Origin: Xylona heveae TC161
Lineage: Eukaryota; Ascomycota; Xylonomycetes; Xylonales; Xylonaceae
Assembly (NCBI RefSeq): GCF_001619985.1
Contig: NW_017264198.1
Location: 1,054,001-1,118,000, forward strand
DNA length: 64,000 nucleotides
Direction: 5' to 3'
Positions 26,271 through 37,418 of the stretch are shown here, piece after piece (positions within the stretch are counted from its first letter, which is position 1; the number at the start of each line of letters is the position of its first letter). The notes below the pieces were generated by a model. It was not told the DNA's origin and searched no databases. It saw only the letters and a program-made list of their open reading frames with translations. The position numbers and the translations under genes were made by a program.

Positions 26271-27559
26271 TTAGTTTCGGCCTCTTCTTCTCTTGCCCTG
26301 GTTTCTTGTCCGAGCCACCACAACCCACTTGTTCGGATTCCGCACCTTGCGAGTCTTGTAACCGGATTTGGCCTGAGATTGCTCTGTTAGTCTGTCGAAC
26401 AGACATTCAATTGCGGGAGTAGGAAACATACCGGCATGCCCCATGGGCTCACAGGGTGCACATTACCCTTGGATTTACCACGTCCACCACCGTGAGGGTG
26501 ATCAGCTGTCAAAGTAGGAATTAGAGTCAGTTTTCAGTACAATTAAAACCAAAACCAAAAACAAAAACAAAAACAAAAATAAAGATAAAAATAAAGATAT
26601 AAGAAGAATTGCTTACCAGCGTTCATTGCAACACCACGCACCGTGGGTCTGATACCCAGCCATCGAGACCGACCGGCCTTACCCAGCTGACGGTGCTGCC
26701 AGTGCGAATTGCTGGCGACACCAATGGTGGCGCAAGCATCCTTGCTCACTTTGCGGACTTCACCACTCTGAAGCCGAACTGTAACGTGACGAGCGCCGCC
26801 CTTGCTGTCATCTTTGGCGATGACTGTAGCATAAGTACCAGCACTCCGGCAAAAGACACCTCCACGGTCCTTCGCCGAGCCGACATTGTAGACAAGGGTA
26901 CCAATTGGAACCAACTTCAAGGGCAGACAGTTGCCTCTTGTGGCCGTCTTTGCTGCCAACATACCAGGATCCACCGTTCCTCCCATGCTATCGAGAAGCG
27001 CTTGTGGAATACCAGAGCGGTAACTCTCTACAGAATCGCCAGCTCTCATTCCTTCGGCTGCCAGAATGTAGGATAATTCTCCATCGACATCTGATTTGAT
27101 CAGGGCAATATGCCCGCTGCGATTGGGATCGTATTCAATTCGCTGAACGGTTTGTTTGCCGGGCTTCGCGCGCATGAAGTCGACCATTCGGATTCTCCGC
27201 TTGTGTCCACCACCCCGATGTCGAACAGTGACTCTTCCAGAGTTATTACGACCACCTTTTCCTTGACCCTTCTTGGGGAAGGTAAGCTTCATCACGGGGC
27301 GACCCTTCCACAAGTGATCGTTTATCGGCCGACGCAGGTGACGAAGACCTGGGGTTCGAGGTTTGTAAGAGCGAAGGGCAAAGGCGCCCTGGGGCTTCGG
27401 CCCAGACTTTGCGACACCATGGTCCTCAACGACGGGCTGAATCGGGTTGCGAGCGATAGCTGAAGAAGCGGCAGCGGCGTAGGCTCGGACGGAAATGCTC
27501 GACAATATGCATTGGCATGACCGAGATGGCTGTCGCAGCCAGGTTCGTGGTTGAAGCAT
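26271..27559 (-). CDS. rml2: mitochondrial large-subunit ribosomal protein uL2m (Rml2)
   Basis: Three exons read right to left: 27559-26617, 26505-26432 and 26372-26271, giving 372 residues. uL2m sits at the peptidyl-transferase centre of the mitoribosome. The N terminus (about 1-45) is basic and Ser/Ala-rich with no acidic residues ([15 protein letters not shown]), as in a mitochondrial import signal. The L2 core then follows: [16 protein letters not shown], the [15 protein letters not shown] strand, [31 protein letters not shown] and, across the first intron, [17 protein letters not shown]. The conserved His in ADHPHGGG is intact; it is the residue implicated in peptidyl transfer in bacterial L2. 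The first intron has a C/A-rich simple tract. The chain ends KRRRGRN. Confidence 0.94.
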
Positions 27560-28771
27560 GGCGGCGCAGCCACGCCAATGGTTGATTGCGCGGCGATTAG
27601 GTTTTCTCTCTACCGATAAAGAGTAGGAGTTGATGAGGGTATTATTATTATGAGCGGGACTGCAACACCAGCAGCATTGTTCTCCCCGTCAAAGCAGCAA
27701 CCCTGACCGGATGTCGTTTCTGGCAACAATTATAGTGGCCTCCTCGTTTCCCGAACTTTTGATGTTCTCAAGATGAGAATCGGGGCTACCGCCATCAACC
27801 AATCATCGTTCAGCAGAGAATGAGAGGTGATTCTGCTTAGTCATCAACGCGAGGGTGACACGCTTGGGCCGTTGCCGTACCGACGCCTTTGCATAAGCGA
27901 TTATTTACTTGCACAAATTGACACACGAGAAGGGAGCGTCCTTCCCTGTTCTCTCGTCATACGGTACGCGACTCAAAGGAACATGTAACTTGCTGTGCTA
28001 CGGAGTACTTGGCCTGACTTCACGCTTCTGTTCCCCCTCGCCTTTATATCGTCTTCCCCCCCTCTCACTTCATAGCCGTGCCGTCAAGCTTCCACCTCAA
28101 CGCAGGAAGCACTTTTCTCGACTCTTGTGGTATTGTGCCCATTGCTTTTGTTCTTTAACTTTACAATTTCACGCGTTTCGTGATCGTCACCTCCAACTTT
28201 GAAGTCACAGCATCGTGCAAGCCCCGTCATCGCCTGGTCTTGGCGTCTCAGCCGCGCTAGTACACATACCAAACAACTTACCGTGCAGTAGACGAGTCTC
28301 CACCCAACTCACTGCCATCGACATCACGCTTTCTCTTCACACACTTGACGGTCGAAATCATCGCCTCAGCAATCTTCATTCTCAACACGGGTCATACGAT
28401 AGCCCTAGAGCGGCTGTTTCCAGTGACTCGAAAATTGAATCAATAGGCCGACACCAGCGACATTCATCGCGTCCCATTTGACGAGGTCCTTCACCCTGAA
28501 AGAGTGGGCCTTATAGGTCAAGGGCCTATTTCGATTTACTGTCACCTACACTCTGATCATTGACAGCAACATACTGTATCGGGGAGGAAATTATTTTTCC
28601 GTACTGTATGTTGTTGATATTGGAGTTGTGTTGTCACCCACTGACTGAAGCTTCCACAGTTCATATTTTGAAAGAGCTCTCATCAGGGCTAGTCAGACCC
28701 ACATTTTAGACCTTTCGTCCTCGCTCTACCACCCAGATCTCTCAAGGTGAACTCAACACCAGAGAATAACA
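27560..28771. promoter_or_regulatory. 1.2 kb divergent promoter / leader region, rml2 and cyclin B
   Basis: The genes on either side diverge. The part from about 27900 to 28500 is C/T-rich, typical of a long 5' leader for the cyclin gene. An inverted repeat at 28564-28616 lies about 155 bp before the start codon. The open frames here lack ATG starts and are not supported as genes. Confidence 0.5.
28564..28616. repeat. inverted repeat (hairpin) upstream of cyclin B
   Basis: The left arm at 28564-28582 (CAGCAACATACTGTATCGG) pairs with the right arm at 28599-28616 (complement CAACAACATACAGTACGG) with two mismatches and one unpaired base, around a 16-nt spacer. It lies in the presumed promoter or leader of the cyclin gene. 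Confidence 0.7.
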
Positions 28772-30590
28772 ATGCCTACCGTAAGTGTTCCTTCTTTCTT
28801 TTGGACTAATTATGAATTTCAATTTCGCCCAGTCGAATTGTGGATTCATCATCTGACCTTTTCCTGGCAGGTACGACCCGCCCGTTCGCGTCTGGCGACC
28901 AATGAAAATGATGAGAATGGAATCTCTACGCGTGTAACACGAGCAAAGGCCGCAGCTCTGGCCGCGCCTGAAGATGGTACCGGAATCACCGCTGCTGCCA
29001 AGAAGCCTCTTCAGACCAAGAAAACCACCTCTACCACCGCTGCTACTGCTGCCGCTCAGCGAAGGCGTGCAGCCCTAGGAGATGTCAGCAATGTTACCAA
29101 GATTGACGGCGCCGAGGCCGGTAAAGAGGGGAAGAAGGCTGTCCAGCGAGTAGGACTTGTTTCCAAGGCATCGCAAAGCGCTGGTGTTCAGAAGCCCGCT
29201 ACGCGTACGAACTCGAGTCGCTCAGTATTGGGCTCCAAGGAACACAATAAACGAGCTAGCTCAGCAGAACTGAAGCGGCCCGCAAGCGGCTCTGGCGTTT
29301 TGACCGGCGTGCAGAAGAAACGAAACAAGACTGCGACTGCGACCGAGCCCATTCAGGAGGAGCAGCAGCCCAAGCAGGAGAATGTGGACCCTACCAAGAA
29401 ACAGGGCTTTAGCGTCGAGATCAAGCCGCGTGCGACCACTGAGCCAAAGGAGGAGACCGCGTCCAAGGCTGATGGACAAGACTTGAAACAACGCGTCAAG
29501 CAAGAAGTGCAAGATGAGCTCAAACAAGAGATGAAGGAGCGCTTGAAGCAGGAAATGAAGGAGGAGGCCCATGAAGAAGTGGAAAGCTTCAAAGATGCAT
29601 TTGCCCGCGGTGTTCCCGATCTTGATGCTGAGGATCTTGAGGACCCACTCATGGTTGCAGAGTATGTCGTTGAGATCTTTGACTATCTCAAGGCGCTCGA
29701 GGAGCCTACGGCGCCCAACCCCGATTATATGGAGCACCAGGAGGAACTGGAGTGGAAGATGCGCGGTATCTTGGTGGACTGGTTGATTGAAGTTCACATG
29801 CGTTTCCACCTCTTGCCCGAGACGCTTTTCCTCGCCGTCAACGTTATTGATCGCTTCTTGTCTCAAAAGATTGTGCAGCTCGACCGCCTTCAGCTTGTTG
29901 GTGTCACTGCCATGTTCATCGCGTCAAAGTATGAAGAGGTACTTTCGCCTCACGTTGCCAACTTCCGTCACGTCGCCGATGACGCGTTTTCTGAGGCTGA
30001 GATTCTCGGCGCTGAACGGTTTGTGCTTTCGACGCTCAACTACGACCTCAGCTATCCGAACCCGATGAACTTTTTGCGCCGAATCTCCAAGGCCGAAAAC
30101 TATGACATTCAGACGCGTACTTTGGGCAAGTACTTGCTGGAGATTGGATTGGTCGACCATCGCTTCCTTGGCTATAATCCCAGTCACGTTTCCGCTGCCG
30201 CCATGTATCTTGCTCGTTTGATTCTTGAGAGAGGGGAATGGGTAAGAACTTTTTCGGCCTTGTCGGTTTCGTTTCACTTGTGCTAATTGTCTTTTAGGAC
30301 GCCACTCTTGCTCACTACTCCGGTTACACTGAAAAGGAGATACAGCCCGTTTTCAAGCTCATGGTTGATTATCTGCACGGTCCTGTCATGCATGAGGCTT
30401 TCTTCAAGAAGTATGCCAGCAAGCGCTTTTTGAAGGGTGAGTTGTTCTATTTCCCCAATTGTAAAATCCTGACCAACAGAGCTAATATTTTGTTCTAGCT
30501 TCCATTCTCTGCCGGCAGTGGGCCAAGAAGTATCACCCAATCTACCTCGACAACCCCTTGTCTGAGGAAGTTGATGGCGAGCAGAAGTAA
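28772..30590 (+). CDS. nimE: G2/mitotic-specific cyclin B (NimE-type)
   Basis: Four exons: 28772-28780, 28871-30241, 30298-30436 and 30499-30590, giving 536 residues. Cyclin B activates Cdk1 to drive entry into mitosis and is destroyed by the anaphase-promoting complex. A canonical destruction box RAALGDVSN is at 69-77, and a second RxxLxxxxN match is at 8-16. A Lys/Glu coiled stretch covers about 205-245. The cyclin box begins near residue 280 and contains MRGILVDWLIEVHMRF (300-315) and KYEEVLSP, with the C-terminal cyclin fold carried over the last two introns to residue 536. The first coding exon is only nine bases (MPT). The following 90-nt intron has no stop and keeps frame, so an unspliced form would add 30 residues. 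I favour splicing because MPTVRPARSRLA matches the usual family start. Confidence 0.92.
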
Positions 30591-31757
30591 ATTTTAACAC
30601 ACTCTTCCCATATTGAGTCGTCTCCGCGAGGTGCTATCAGACAATACCCGTCTTTATGATCATACGATGGATAGAATATTGCATTAATTGGATTTTTTTC
30701 AGCGGCGGATGCTCATTACGAAAAACAATGGCGTCTCATTGCTGCACCAACTGCGCGTCTAGCTGAGCCTGAGGGAAGTTGAGGGTAAATATCATCCTGC
30801 TCAGTCGTCTGTTGCGTTTCAGCTATTATCGAAATTGGCTTCAAAGATACAGTTTATCCTGATTCCTAGGGTTTCTTTTTTTTTTTTTCCTTTTTTCATT
30901 TGTCGGGCGTTGAATCTTACCATGGGTTGCATTGCTTGGTTTTGGCATGTTTGGTCCCTTAATTACTATTTGTTTTTTTTTTTCTTTCTTTCTTGCTCTT
31001 CGGCGTGATCGGTCTATGACGGTCTTGATCAAAGTCGGAAAATGACTGGGTGCGGGGCCGATAACTTGGCAGCTAATGCAGCAAGCAAGGAACTGGTTGC
31101 TAGTATTTGTCAGTGTTGGAAAAAAATGGGCGCGACCGGACCGGGGGGATTTGCTCATGATGCTTTTGCGCGCGCGCTCTCATTTGAGTCTCTGCCTAAG
31201 TAGTCCCATGCAGCATCATTTGCTTGCTTCTTTTCTATCCGGTTTGGCTTTGTGCAAACTTTGGTCGGGATCGTATTTGTGTTTTTGTCTGCTTTTTTTT
31301 TATTCCTTTCTGCATCTTACTCTTTTTTCTTTTAGCCTCTTCTCAATTCCTTCATCCTGTTATCAGTCTGGTTGTTATTACTCTGTTATTACTCTGGTTG
31401 TGATCTTTTCACTTCTTCCTTTTCTTTTTTTTCCTTTACTCTTCTCTTCTTTTTACTTTTCTCTGCTACCTTTAGGTCACATTCTGTAAATGACCAATTG
31501 TAAGGAGAGAAATCAACCGGGCCCGCTTGAGGAGCTCCGTACCTTAGACTCACTCACACACATACACATACGTAAACAAATTAGTCTTTTACTTATAAAG
31601 TACTTTACTCTTAACTACCTACTCCTTCTCCTCTTCTTCTTCGTCTACGTTGCCCGTTCGGCCTCGGTATTTTAAACTTTTCTTCGTGGTAGTGGCTGTG
31701 GTGTCTATCGGTCCTTTTTTCCCCTGTGTTTTTACTTACGGGCGTATGATTTCGCTC

Positions 31758-31801
31758 GGGGGAGGAGGAGGAGGAGGTGGGGGAGGGGCCGGGGAAAGGG
31801 G
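31758..31801 (+). repeat. G-rich tract with several runs of 3-5 G
   Basis: At least four runs of three or more G occur within 44 bases (GGGGGAGGAGG then GGTGGGGGAGGGG, GGGG and GGGG), enough in principle for a G-quadruplex on the + strand. Confidence 0.7.
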
Positions 31802-31831
31802 CTGCTACTGACTACTACAATCTACAGTCTA

Positions 31832-31869
31832 CAATGTTATCGTCGTCGTCGTCGTCGTCGTCGTCGTTG
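31832..31869. repeat. (GTC)n / (GTT)n trinucleotide run
   Basis: About nine GTC units are followed by GTT units. It is a simple repeat in non-coding sequence. Confidence 0.85.
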
Positions 31870-31954
31870 TTGTTGACGTTGCAGTTGTAGTTCTCTGCGG
31901 TTTTTTTCTTTTCCCCTGTTTGTTGTGTGTGTGTTTATTTATTTCGTGGTTATC

Positions 31955-32277
31955 CGTATAGTGTTATTTCCGTGGTCGTCCTTACGTTGTCATTTAGTCG
32001 TCCGTCTAGTGTTATTTCCATGGTCGTCCGTATATGTTCATAACAGCAAATACATTACTTTACCAGTCTTGTTACGATTACCAAGTCTGCGATGATTCAA
32101 GTGTTGTTATGATTCTAGAGTCTTGTTATGATCATGTCTTGTTACGATTGCAGTCTACGGTTACTAGTCTATTGCGATTACCAAGTCTGCGATGATTCAA
32201 GTGTTGTTATGATCATGACTTGTTATGATTGCACAAGTCTACGATTACCAGTCTACGATTACCAGTCCTTTACGATT
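31955..32277. repeat. nested direct repeats built from CGATTACCAG / GTTATGAT-type words
   Basis: A 39-bp segment at 32075-32113 recurs without change at 32175-32213, exactly 100 bp on. A 27-bp segment at 31955-31981 recurs at 32003-32029 with two changes. Shorter words (GTCTTGTTACGATT, TACGATTACCAGTC) fill the space between. The stretch has clearly grown by local duplication. No coding frame. Confidence 0.85.
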
Positions 32278-33063
32278 TATTTAAATCTGCGGAGGGCTGA
32301 TTTGGTTTGTTTGTTTGTATTGGTGCCCTTTTTGCTGCTGTTTATTTATCCTGTATCTGGATCTTTTTATTTATCGTGTTTTTGGATATATTTATTATCC
32401 TGTTTTTGAATTTGGTTTATTATCCTGTATCTTGATCAGGGGTAGCTTGTTTCTGCAGTCTAGTTTTGTGATCCGTTGGGCCGTTGGTCTGTTAGTCCGT
32501 TGATCCGTGGTTTGTTCTCCTGTACAGAGTACAAAGTATTTGGATTGTATGCTGCCATTTATTGCAGCTTATTGGCACATTGTCTATTATCGTCTGTATA
32601 TTATTGTCTACTCATCAACGTCTGTTATCAACATTTGATTATCATCTGTTAGTGTCGTTGTCTATTGTCTGTTGTCGATTTTGCTGTCTATTATTGTTTT
32701 CGTTGTATATTTTCGTGTGTTTCGTGTGTTTCATCTGTTTTGTCTGTTTCGTCACTTGAAACATATAACACGTAACACGTAAAACGTAACATGTAAAACG
32801 TAAACCATATAATCGCGAAACGCGTAACGCGTACTCGGAGTAGGAGGTGAGGTGGACAGGGACAGTGTACGGGTACACACCGTAGAGTAGCCGTAGTCGT
32901 GTTTCAGAATGTCTTTTAGAATGTCTTGTCTTTTTATTTCATTGTAGACTTTATATATATAGGTAAGGTATGGTAAAGGTACAGAGTAATGATAAGGTAA
33001 GGTGCCTTTAAAAAAATCCTTAGACAAGTTCTTTGCGTACTTTTATTTTCCTGAGATAAAAAA

Positions 33064-33065
<2 letters not shown>

Positions 33066-33096
<31 letters not shown>

Positions 33097-33100
33097 GGAA
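33066..33100. repeat. (GAAA)n microsatellite
   Basis: About eight GAAA units lie in the 3' flank of the THOC3 gene. Confidence 0.85.
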
Positions 33101-33422
33101 ATGTGGTCCTAAAAGATACAAGATGACATCAATAAGCCAAAGTCAACGAACGCCGGTGCCAACGCCGGTGCCAGTGTCAACGCCAATGCGATGCAGGAGA
33201 CGTAGATGATAGATGAGAGTAAGAGACGATAGATGATAGATGAGAGGAAAGAAATGCGTGGTGATGCAGATGAGGTTACGGAGGAGAGAAAATGTAGGAT
33301 GAATCGGAAAAGAAAGGAAGAAAGAAAGGAGAGGGGATGAAAAGACGAAACACCATTCTCGAGGGTATAGAATAATATATAATGGAAGAATCATCAAGGT
33401 GAGTAGATATCCACGGACAGAA

Positions 33423-34687
33423 TTATAAGCTCCCCCCGGCAGCTCCGACAATCTTCAAACCGACTGGATCGCCCGAATAGGCCAGCCAGTACCGCGACGG
33501 ATGCCATGCGACGCAAGGCGCGGGATGCGCGGTCTGTACAGTGTGTACGTATTCGCCCGTTTCGACGTGTGCCTACGTTCTTGTCAGCATGAAAAAAGAG
33601 AAATCTATCAGCTCATGTACTTACAATCTCGAGACCGGTCCCCTCGTCGCTACCGCCAACGATGAAGCTGCCGTCGAAGCTGAACCCGACGCTGCGCACC
33701 GCGCCCACCATTGCGCCTAAACTATGCTTGCAAACCCAGTCTTGCGTATCCCACAGAGTGACCAATGCATCGGAGCTTCCTACGGCGAGATATTTTCCTC
33801 GTGGGCACAATTCCAGCGCCAGACACGCTGCCGTGTGCGCATTCAGTGTGTGAAGTGGAGACAGAGACGGGTAATCGAGTATCTTCACTTTGCCTTCGCC
33901 CGTGGTGAGAAGCAATTCTTGCCCGGTATGCGAAAACGTAGTCTGGTTCGTCTGCACGTCCTGTTGGATCCCCGCTTGCTGTTGACTGGGCTTGCCAGTG
34001 GCGAGGGAAATGGGCACAAGCATATCATCCTAGAAGAAATACGACAGTCAGTAAATCTGCGCGCGCCACATCAATCCCGCAAGATACGTTACGCACCTTT
34101 CTCCCGACAATAACTTCGGAGCCGTCCGGCGCCCATGCGATCGAAAATCCTTCGCCGCCAATCTTGGCCTCTCCGACAGAAGTCTTGCTGCGCACATCCC
34201 AGAATCGTACAGTACCATCAGCGCTCACGCTGGCAAGCTCTGCTTCCCTTACGGGATTCCATGCGACTCGCTCGACCGTGCCGCTGTGGCCGCGCAAGTC
34301 GGTGCTGTACTTGACATTTGCCTTTTCCGGGTTCCATATCCGCAATGTCCGATCCACGGAGCCTGTTGCAATGAATGTGCCTGTTGGACTCCAAGCTAAT
34401 GTACGGACAGCATGCGAGCCAGGGCCTCTTGTCGCGGGGTCGTGGTACGTTTGGGTCCTGAGGGCGCCGAACAGGGTCGAGAATCGATCCTTGGGGACAG
34501 AACGTCGATATTGTAAAGGCGCCATGGCAAGAGAAGTCGCTGTCGCTCCTAGCCTGATCAGGTCTCTGAGCAGTTCTGCGGCGATTTTATTCTTTGTGGC
34601 GCTGGAGTTCTTTGCTGCTAGAAGCTCCGGCCCGATAGTATCTGCGAGCCCTGCGCTTTTGAGATGTACGGTGGGCGAGGAAGTCAT
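33423..34687 (-). CDS. tex1: THO complex subunit 3 (THOC3/Tex1), WD-repeat protein
   Basis: Three exons read right to left: 34687-34097, 34029-33625 and 33572-33423, giving 381 residues. THOC3 is the WD-propeller subunit of THO/TREX, which couples transcription to mRNA packaging and export. WD repeats are plain: HAVRTLAWSPTGTFIATGS with TLRIWNPEK, HSGTVERVAWNPVREAELASVS with TVRFWDVRSK, then GGEGFSIAWAPDGSEVIVG, a degenerate blade, HTAACLALELCPRGKYLAVGS and VRSVGFSFDGSFIVGGSDE. The closing AHPAPCVAWHPSRYWLAYSGD is a THOC3 hallmark. The first 70 residues are a helical extension. Introns are 67 and 52 nt. Another WD protein is possible, but repeat order and length fit THOC3 best. Confidence 0.85.
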
Positions 34688-35364
34688 GATGCGAAATTCT
34701 AGCAGCTTGGTTCAGGCTTCAAGTGTTGGATCCGGCCGTTTAGACCAACCCAGAAGGATCAAGATAAAAGTAATATTTATTGTTGGATAAATGTTGAATG
34801 GTTTTCTGGCTTGTGTGATGAGAGTTGGTCGGATTTTTTGCATAGCTTTCTAGTTAGGCTTGACACCGTGAATGAGTTACTAGTCTTGATTTGATTCAAT
34901 CAAATTTGGCTTTACGGAATGCTATAAATTCTATTGCTTGTAGATACAGATTCAAAGTATATAGGGTTAGTATTAAATGTTATAATCCCATAAATGGAGA
35001 ATATTTTTTGTATTGTCCCGGTTAGGAATATATTTCCAGATAAATGACAGATATTATTTAAACGTTGAATAATTCGCAAACATTACTGAATATACACAAG
35101 ATTAAATAAAATTTCCCAAAAGATACCCACCTTAATACAAACTATGCCCCTGCTTGATCAATAATGTCAATAATATAGAATATATGAAGATGTTGTTATT
35201 GAGTATACGAAGGGTTATATTGACAGCTCAAGTTGCATGTTGATCTCCCGCTGGCGCTAAGCTTGAAATGGCAGATTTGGACTTCACCTCTTCTTTTTGC
35301 AGTGAAACCTCACCAAACACCCAACTTGCACCATTTGAGAATTTTCCAAAATACTTTGCCTGCC
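34688..35364. promoter_or_regulatory. AT-rich divergent promoter region, THOC3 / Rpp40
   Basis: 677 bp lie between two divergent starts. The middle (34860-35220) is strongly AT-rich. No gene is seen. Confidence 0.55.
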
Positions 35365-36910
35365 ATGTTCAATTTCAAAGGCACAGATGTATCCTCAACA
35401 AAATGCTATGCTACACATGGATTCACTTTTCCGGAAGCTCAATCTACCAGACGGCGTCCCTTGTCCACAATCCATCGCCAAAATTTCACACACACTGTAC
35501 GTGTTATATGATGGTTTCGCTTAACCAGATTCGAGCTGAATGTGACTGCACAGGTTGATTTGATCCTGCCAGAGAGACTTTGTAAAGGCTTAGAAGAGCA
35601 TTTGAACTCCAAACTCAGCAAAGTAAAATATTCCAGGGTCATCTTGCCGTTGACGTGTCTTTTGGAGGGAGACTTTTTCAACAACTATATAAAGACCGGT
35701 AAATCCTATTTTCTTCTGTTCGGAATTTACCTCTGAACATTTTCACTAATGTTGCAAAGGCAATGTTTTGATGATATCCGAAGGCCGTCCTGGTGTGGAT
35801 AGGGTTTATTCGCTATGTGACGGTCAGTTTACAACTCTTCCGCACGTGGTGCGGACCTTTCTCCGCCGCCAACCTCCTTGCGGGGTGCACGATTCGCTGA
35901 CACCAAGTATTTAGGTATTTTGAGACTAGAGCTACCAAAAGATATTTATGAAAGAACCGGTCTAACTGGAAAGCCTATCTCGGATGGCGGAAAGAAGCAT
36001 TCCAAAGTTAGATATGGTACTCGTCATCTCAAATTCTATCTTATGAAAAGATATTCCGACTAAATTGTAATTGTAGTTGTCGAAATCAATTTGCGCCTAC
36101 CATCAATGGTTCACGGGCGAAAGGGCTTTGAGCGCCTTGTCTGGGCTTGCAACCGCGCCCTCGTCGAGCCCGTCACATGGCTCGTTTGCGATCTCAATGC
36201 CCCCAAGATGGACACGGACGTCGGTATGTACCAATGATTCTTTTTGGTCGACGCGTCTCCCTTTCAGAAGCCTAATCGGAAAAAAATAAAATAGATGTTG
36301 ACGCTCCCATTGCTGTCCATCATCCTGTTACCACTACGGTGCAGGCTGCGAAGATGTCGACAGACTTGGTCCTCGTTCCGCCGTTGAGTCCACCAGATGA
36401 TGCCACCTCGCATCCAGGCTATGGCTTTCAAGACTATTCCGTGGAGGTGCATGAGTGGCTAGGGCTGGTGGCATTGGGATCTAGTCGGGTGCGACCGAAT
36501 GACTCAATCGATCCTTACCTCTGTCGCTATGAAGTCCCAGACTTGGCCAATTCGAGGGAGGAGCAAGTGACAAGGCTCCAATGGCGTGGGCTGCTTCCTG
36601 CCAAATGGATTGCAGAGCTGTACTCGCTTACTGTGTAGGTCCTTCCGCATTCAGAAGTTTGTTTGATGTATGGAGCTAATCCAAAAATCATCAACACAGA
36701 AAGACCCTCCACGATGTATCTCCCGACGCTTGGTTCGCCCTCAATGCAGGCGCATTCGAGCTGTCTGCGGTGACCGAGAGTGCTGCATATACAATTATGC
36801 TCCTTCCTTATGATGCCGATGCTGCTGCGACAAGAATTGAGCAGAACAAGAAAAACAATTCTCGACAGGAACGCGAATACCTAGTGTGGGAGATGACCGG
36901 TATCTCATGA
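35365..36910 (+). CDS. rpp40: ribonuclease P / MRP protein subunit, Rpp40 family
   Basis: Seven exons: 35365-35496, 35554-35698, 35760-35822, 35915-36016, 36077-36223, 36295-36634 and 36700-36910, giving 379 residues. Every junction keeps frame. Rpp40 belongs to the protein shell of RNase P and MRP, which trim tRNA 5' ends and pre-rRNA. Family signatures are spread over the exons: HTVDLILPERL, SRVILPLTCLLEGDFFNNYIKTG, LRLELPKDIYERTGLTGKP, the VEINLRLPSMVHGRKGFERL motif with VTWLVCDLNAP, and the late HEWLGLVALGSSRV, DPYLCRYEVP and WRGLLPAKWI. No single ORF shows this, so an automatic caller could miss it. ATG 35365 is the first in frame that gives a family-like start. The terminal exon ends MTGIS. 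Confidence 0.88.
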
Positions 36911-37418
36911 TGAGGTCCCCGATTGCTCCTTCCCTCGGCTTCTCGTTGCCATTGCTGCTCGAATAGGGGAAGTGCGATGGACGATGCTCTCGCCGTCTGA
37001 CTCGCCTTCCCCCCCCTCTATGCGGCAACGACATGACGCAGCATTATCGTGAGATCTGGTCGTTCCATTGGAATTTCTAGGGCTTTCTGTCCTCGACAGT
37101 CCATGTATGGAGTAGTATCAGGTAAACCGATGAGTCGCCAGGCGCTCAACAGCCTGCCAGGTCCTCACGATGATGCTTCTAGGCTCAAACTGAAAGATGT
37201 AACTACGACGGAATTGAACTTGACAGAGATTCCTAATATCTGTCCCATTCATCAGCCGCGCATAAATTGAGCGTCGAACTCCCCAGTTTTTTTCCTTTCC
37301 CCACACTCAATTTCTCTCCACTTTTAATTCTCCTTCCCCACAATCATCTTCTCTCCACTCAGAATTTCGAGCAAAACACTGTTTTCAATCCCTTCTGACC
37401 CCACATCTACCTACAAAC
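36911..37418. promoter_or_regulatory. intergenic leader of the repeat protein
   Basis: About 500 bp hold the 3' end of rpp40 and the promoter of the next gene. The last 130 bp are C/T-rich with a twice-used TTCTCTCCACT word, typical of a 5' leader. No other gene is seen. Confidence 0.5.

Larger units (their letters stand above)
30591..33422. other. 2.8 kb gene-free, T-rich and repeat-rich region
   Basis: This lies between cyclin B (3' end) and THOC3 (3' end), which converge. The + strand is T-rich, with many long pyrimidine runs (30880-31480). It contains a GTC run, a G-rich tract, nested short direct repeats and an AAAG run. No reading frame is convincing. Confidence 0.6.

Noticed and set aside
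26535-26610. Continuation of uL2m into [13 protein letters not shown]
   Set aside because: This is read-through of an intron C/A tract. Splicing at 26616 restores the conserved ADHPHGGG motif.
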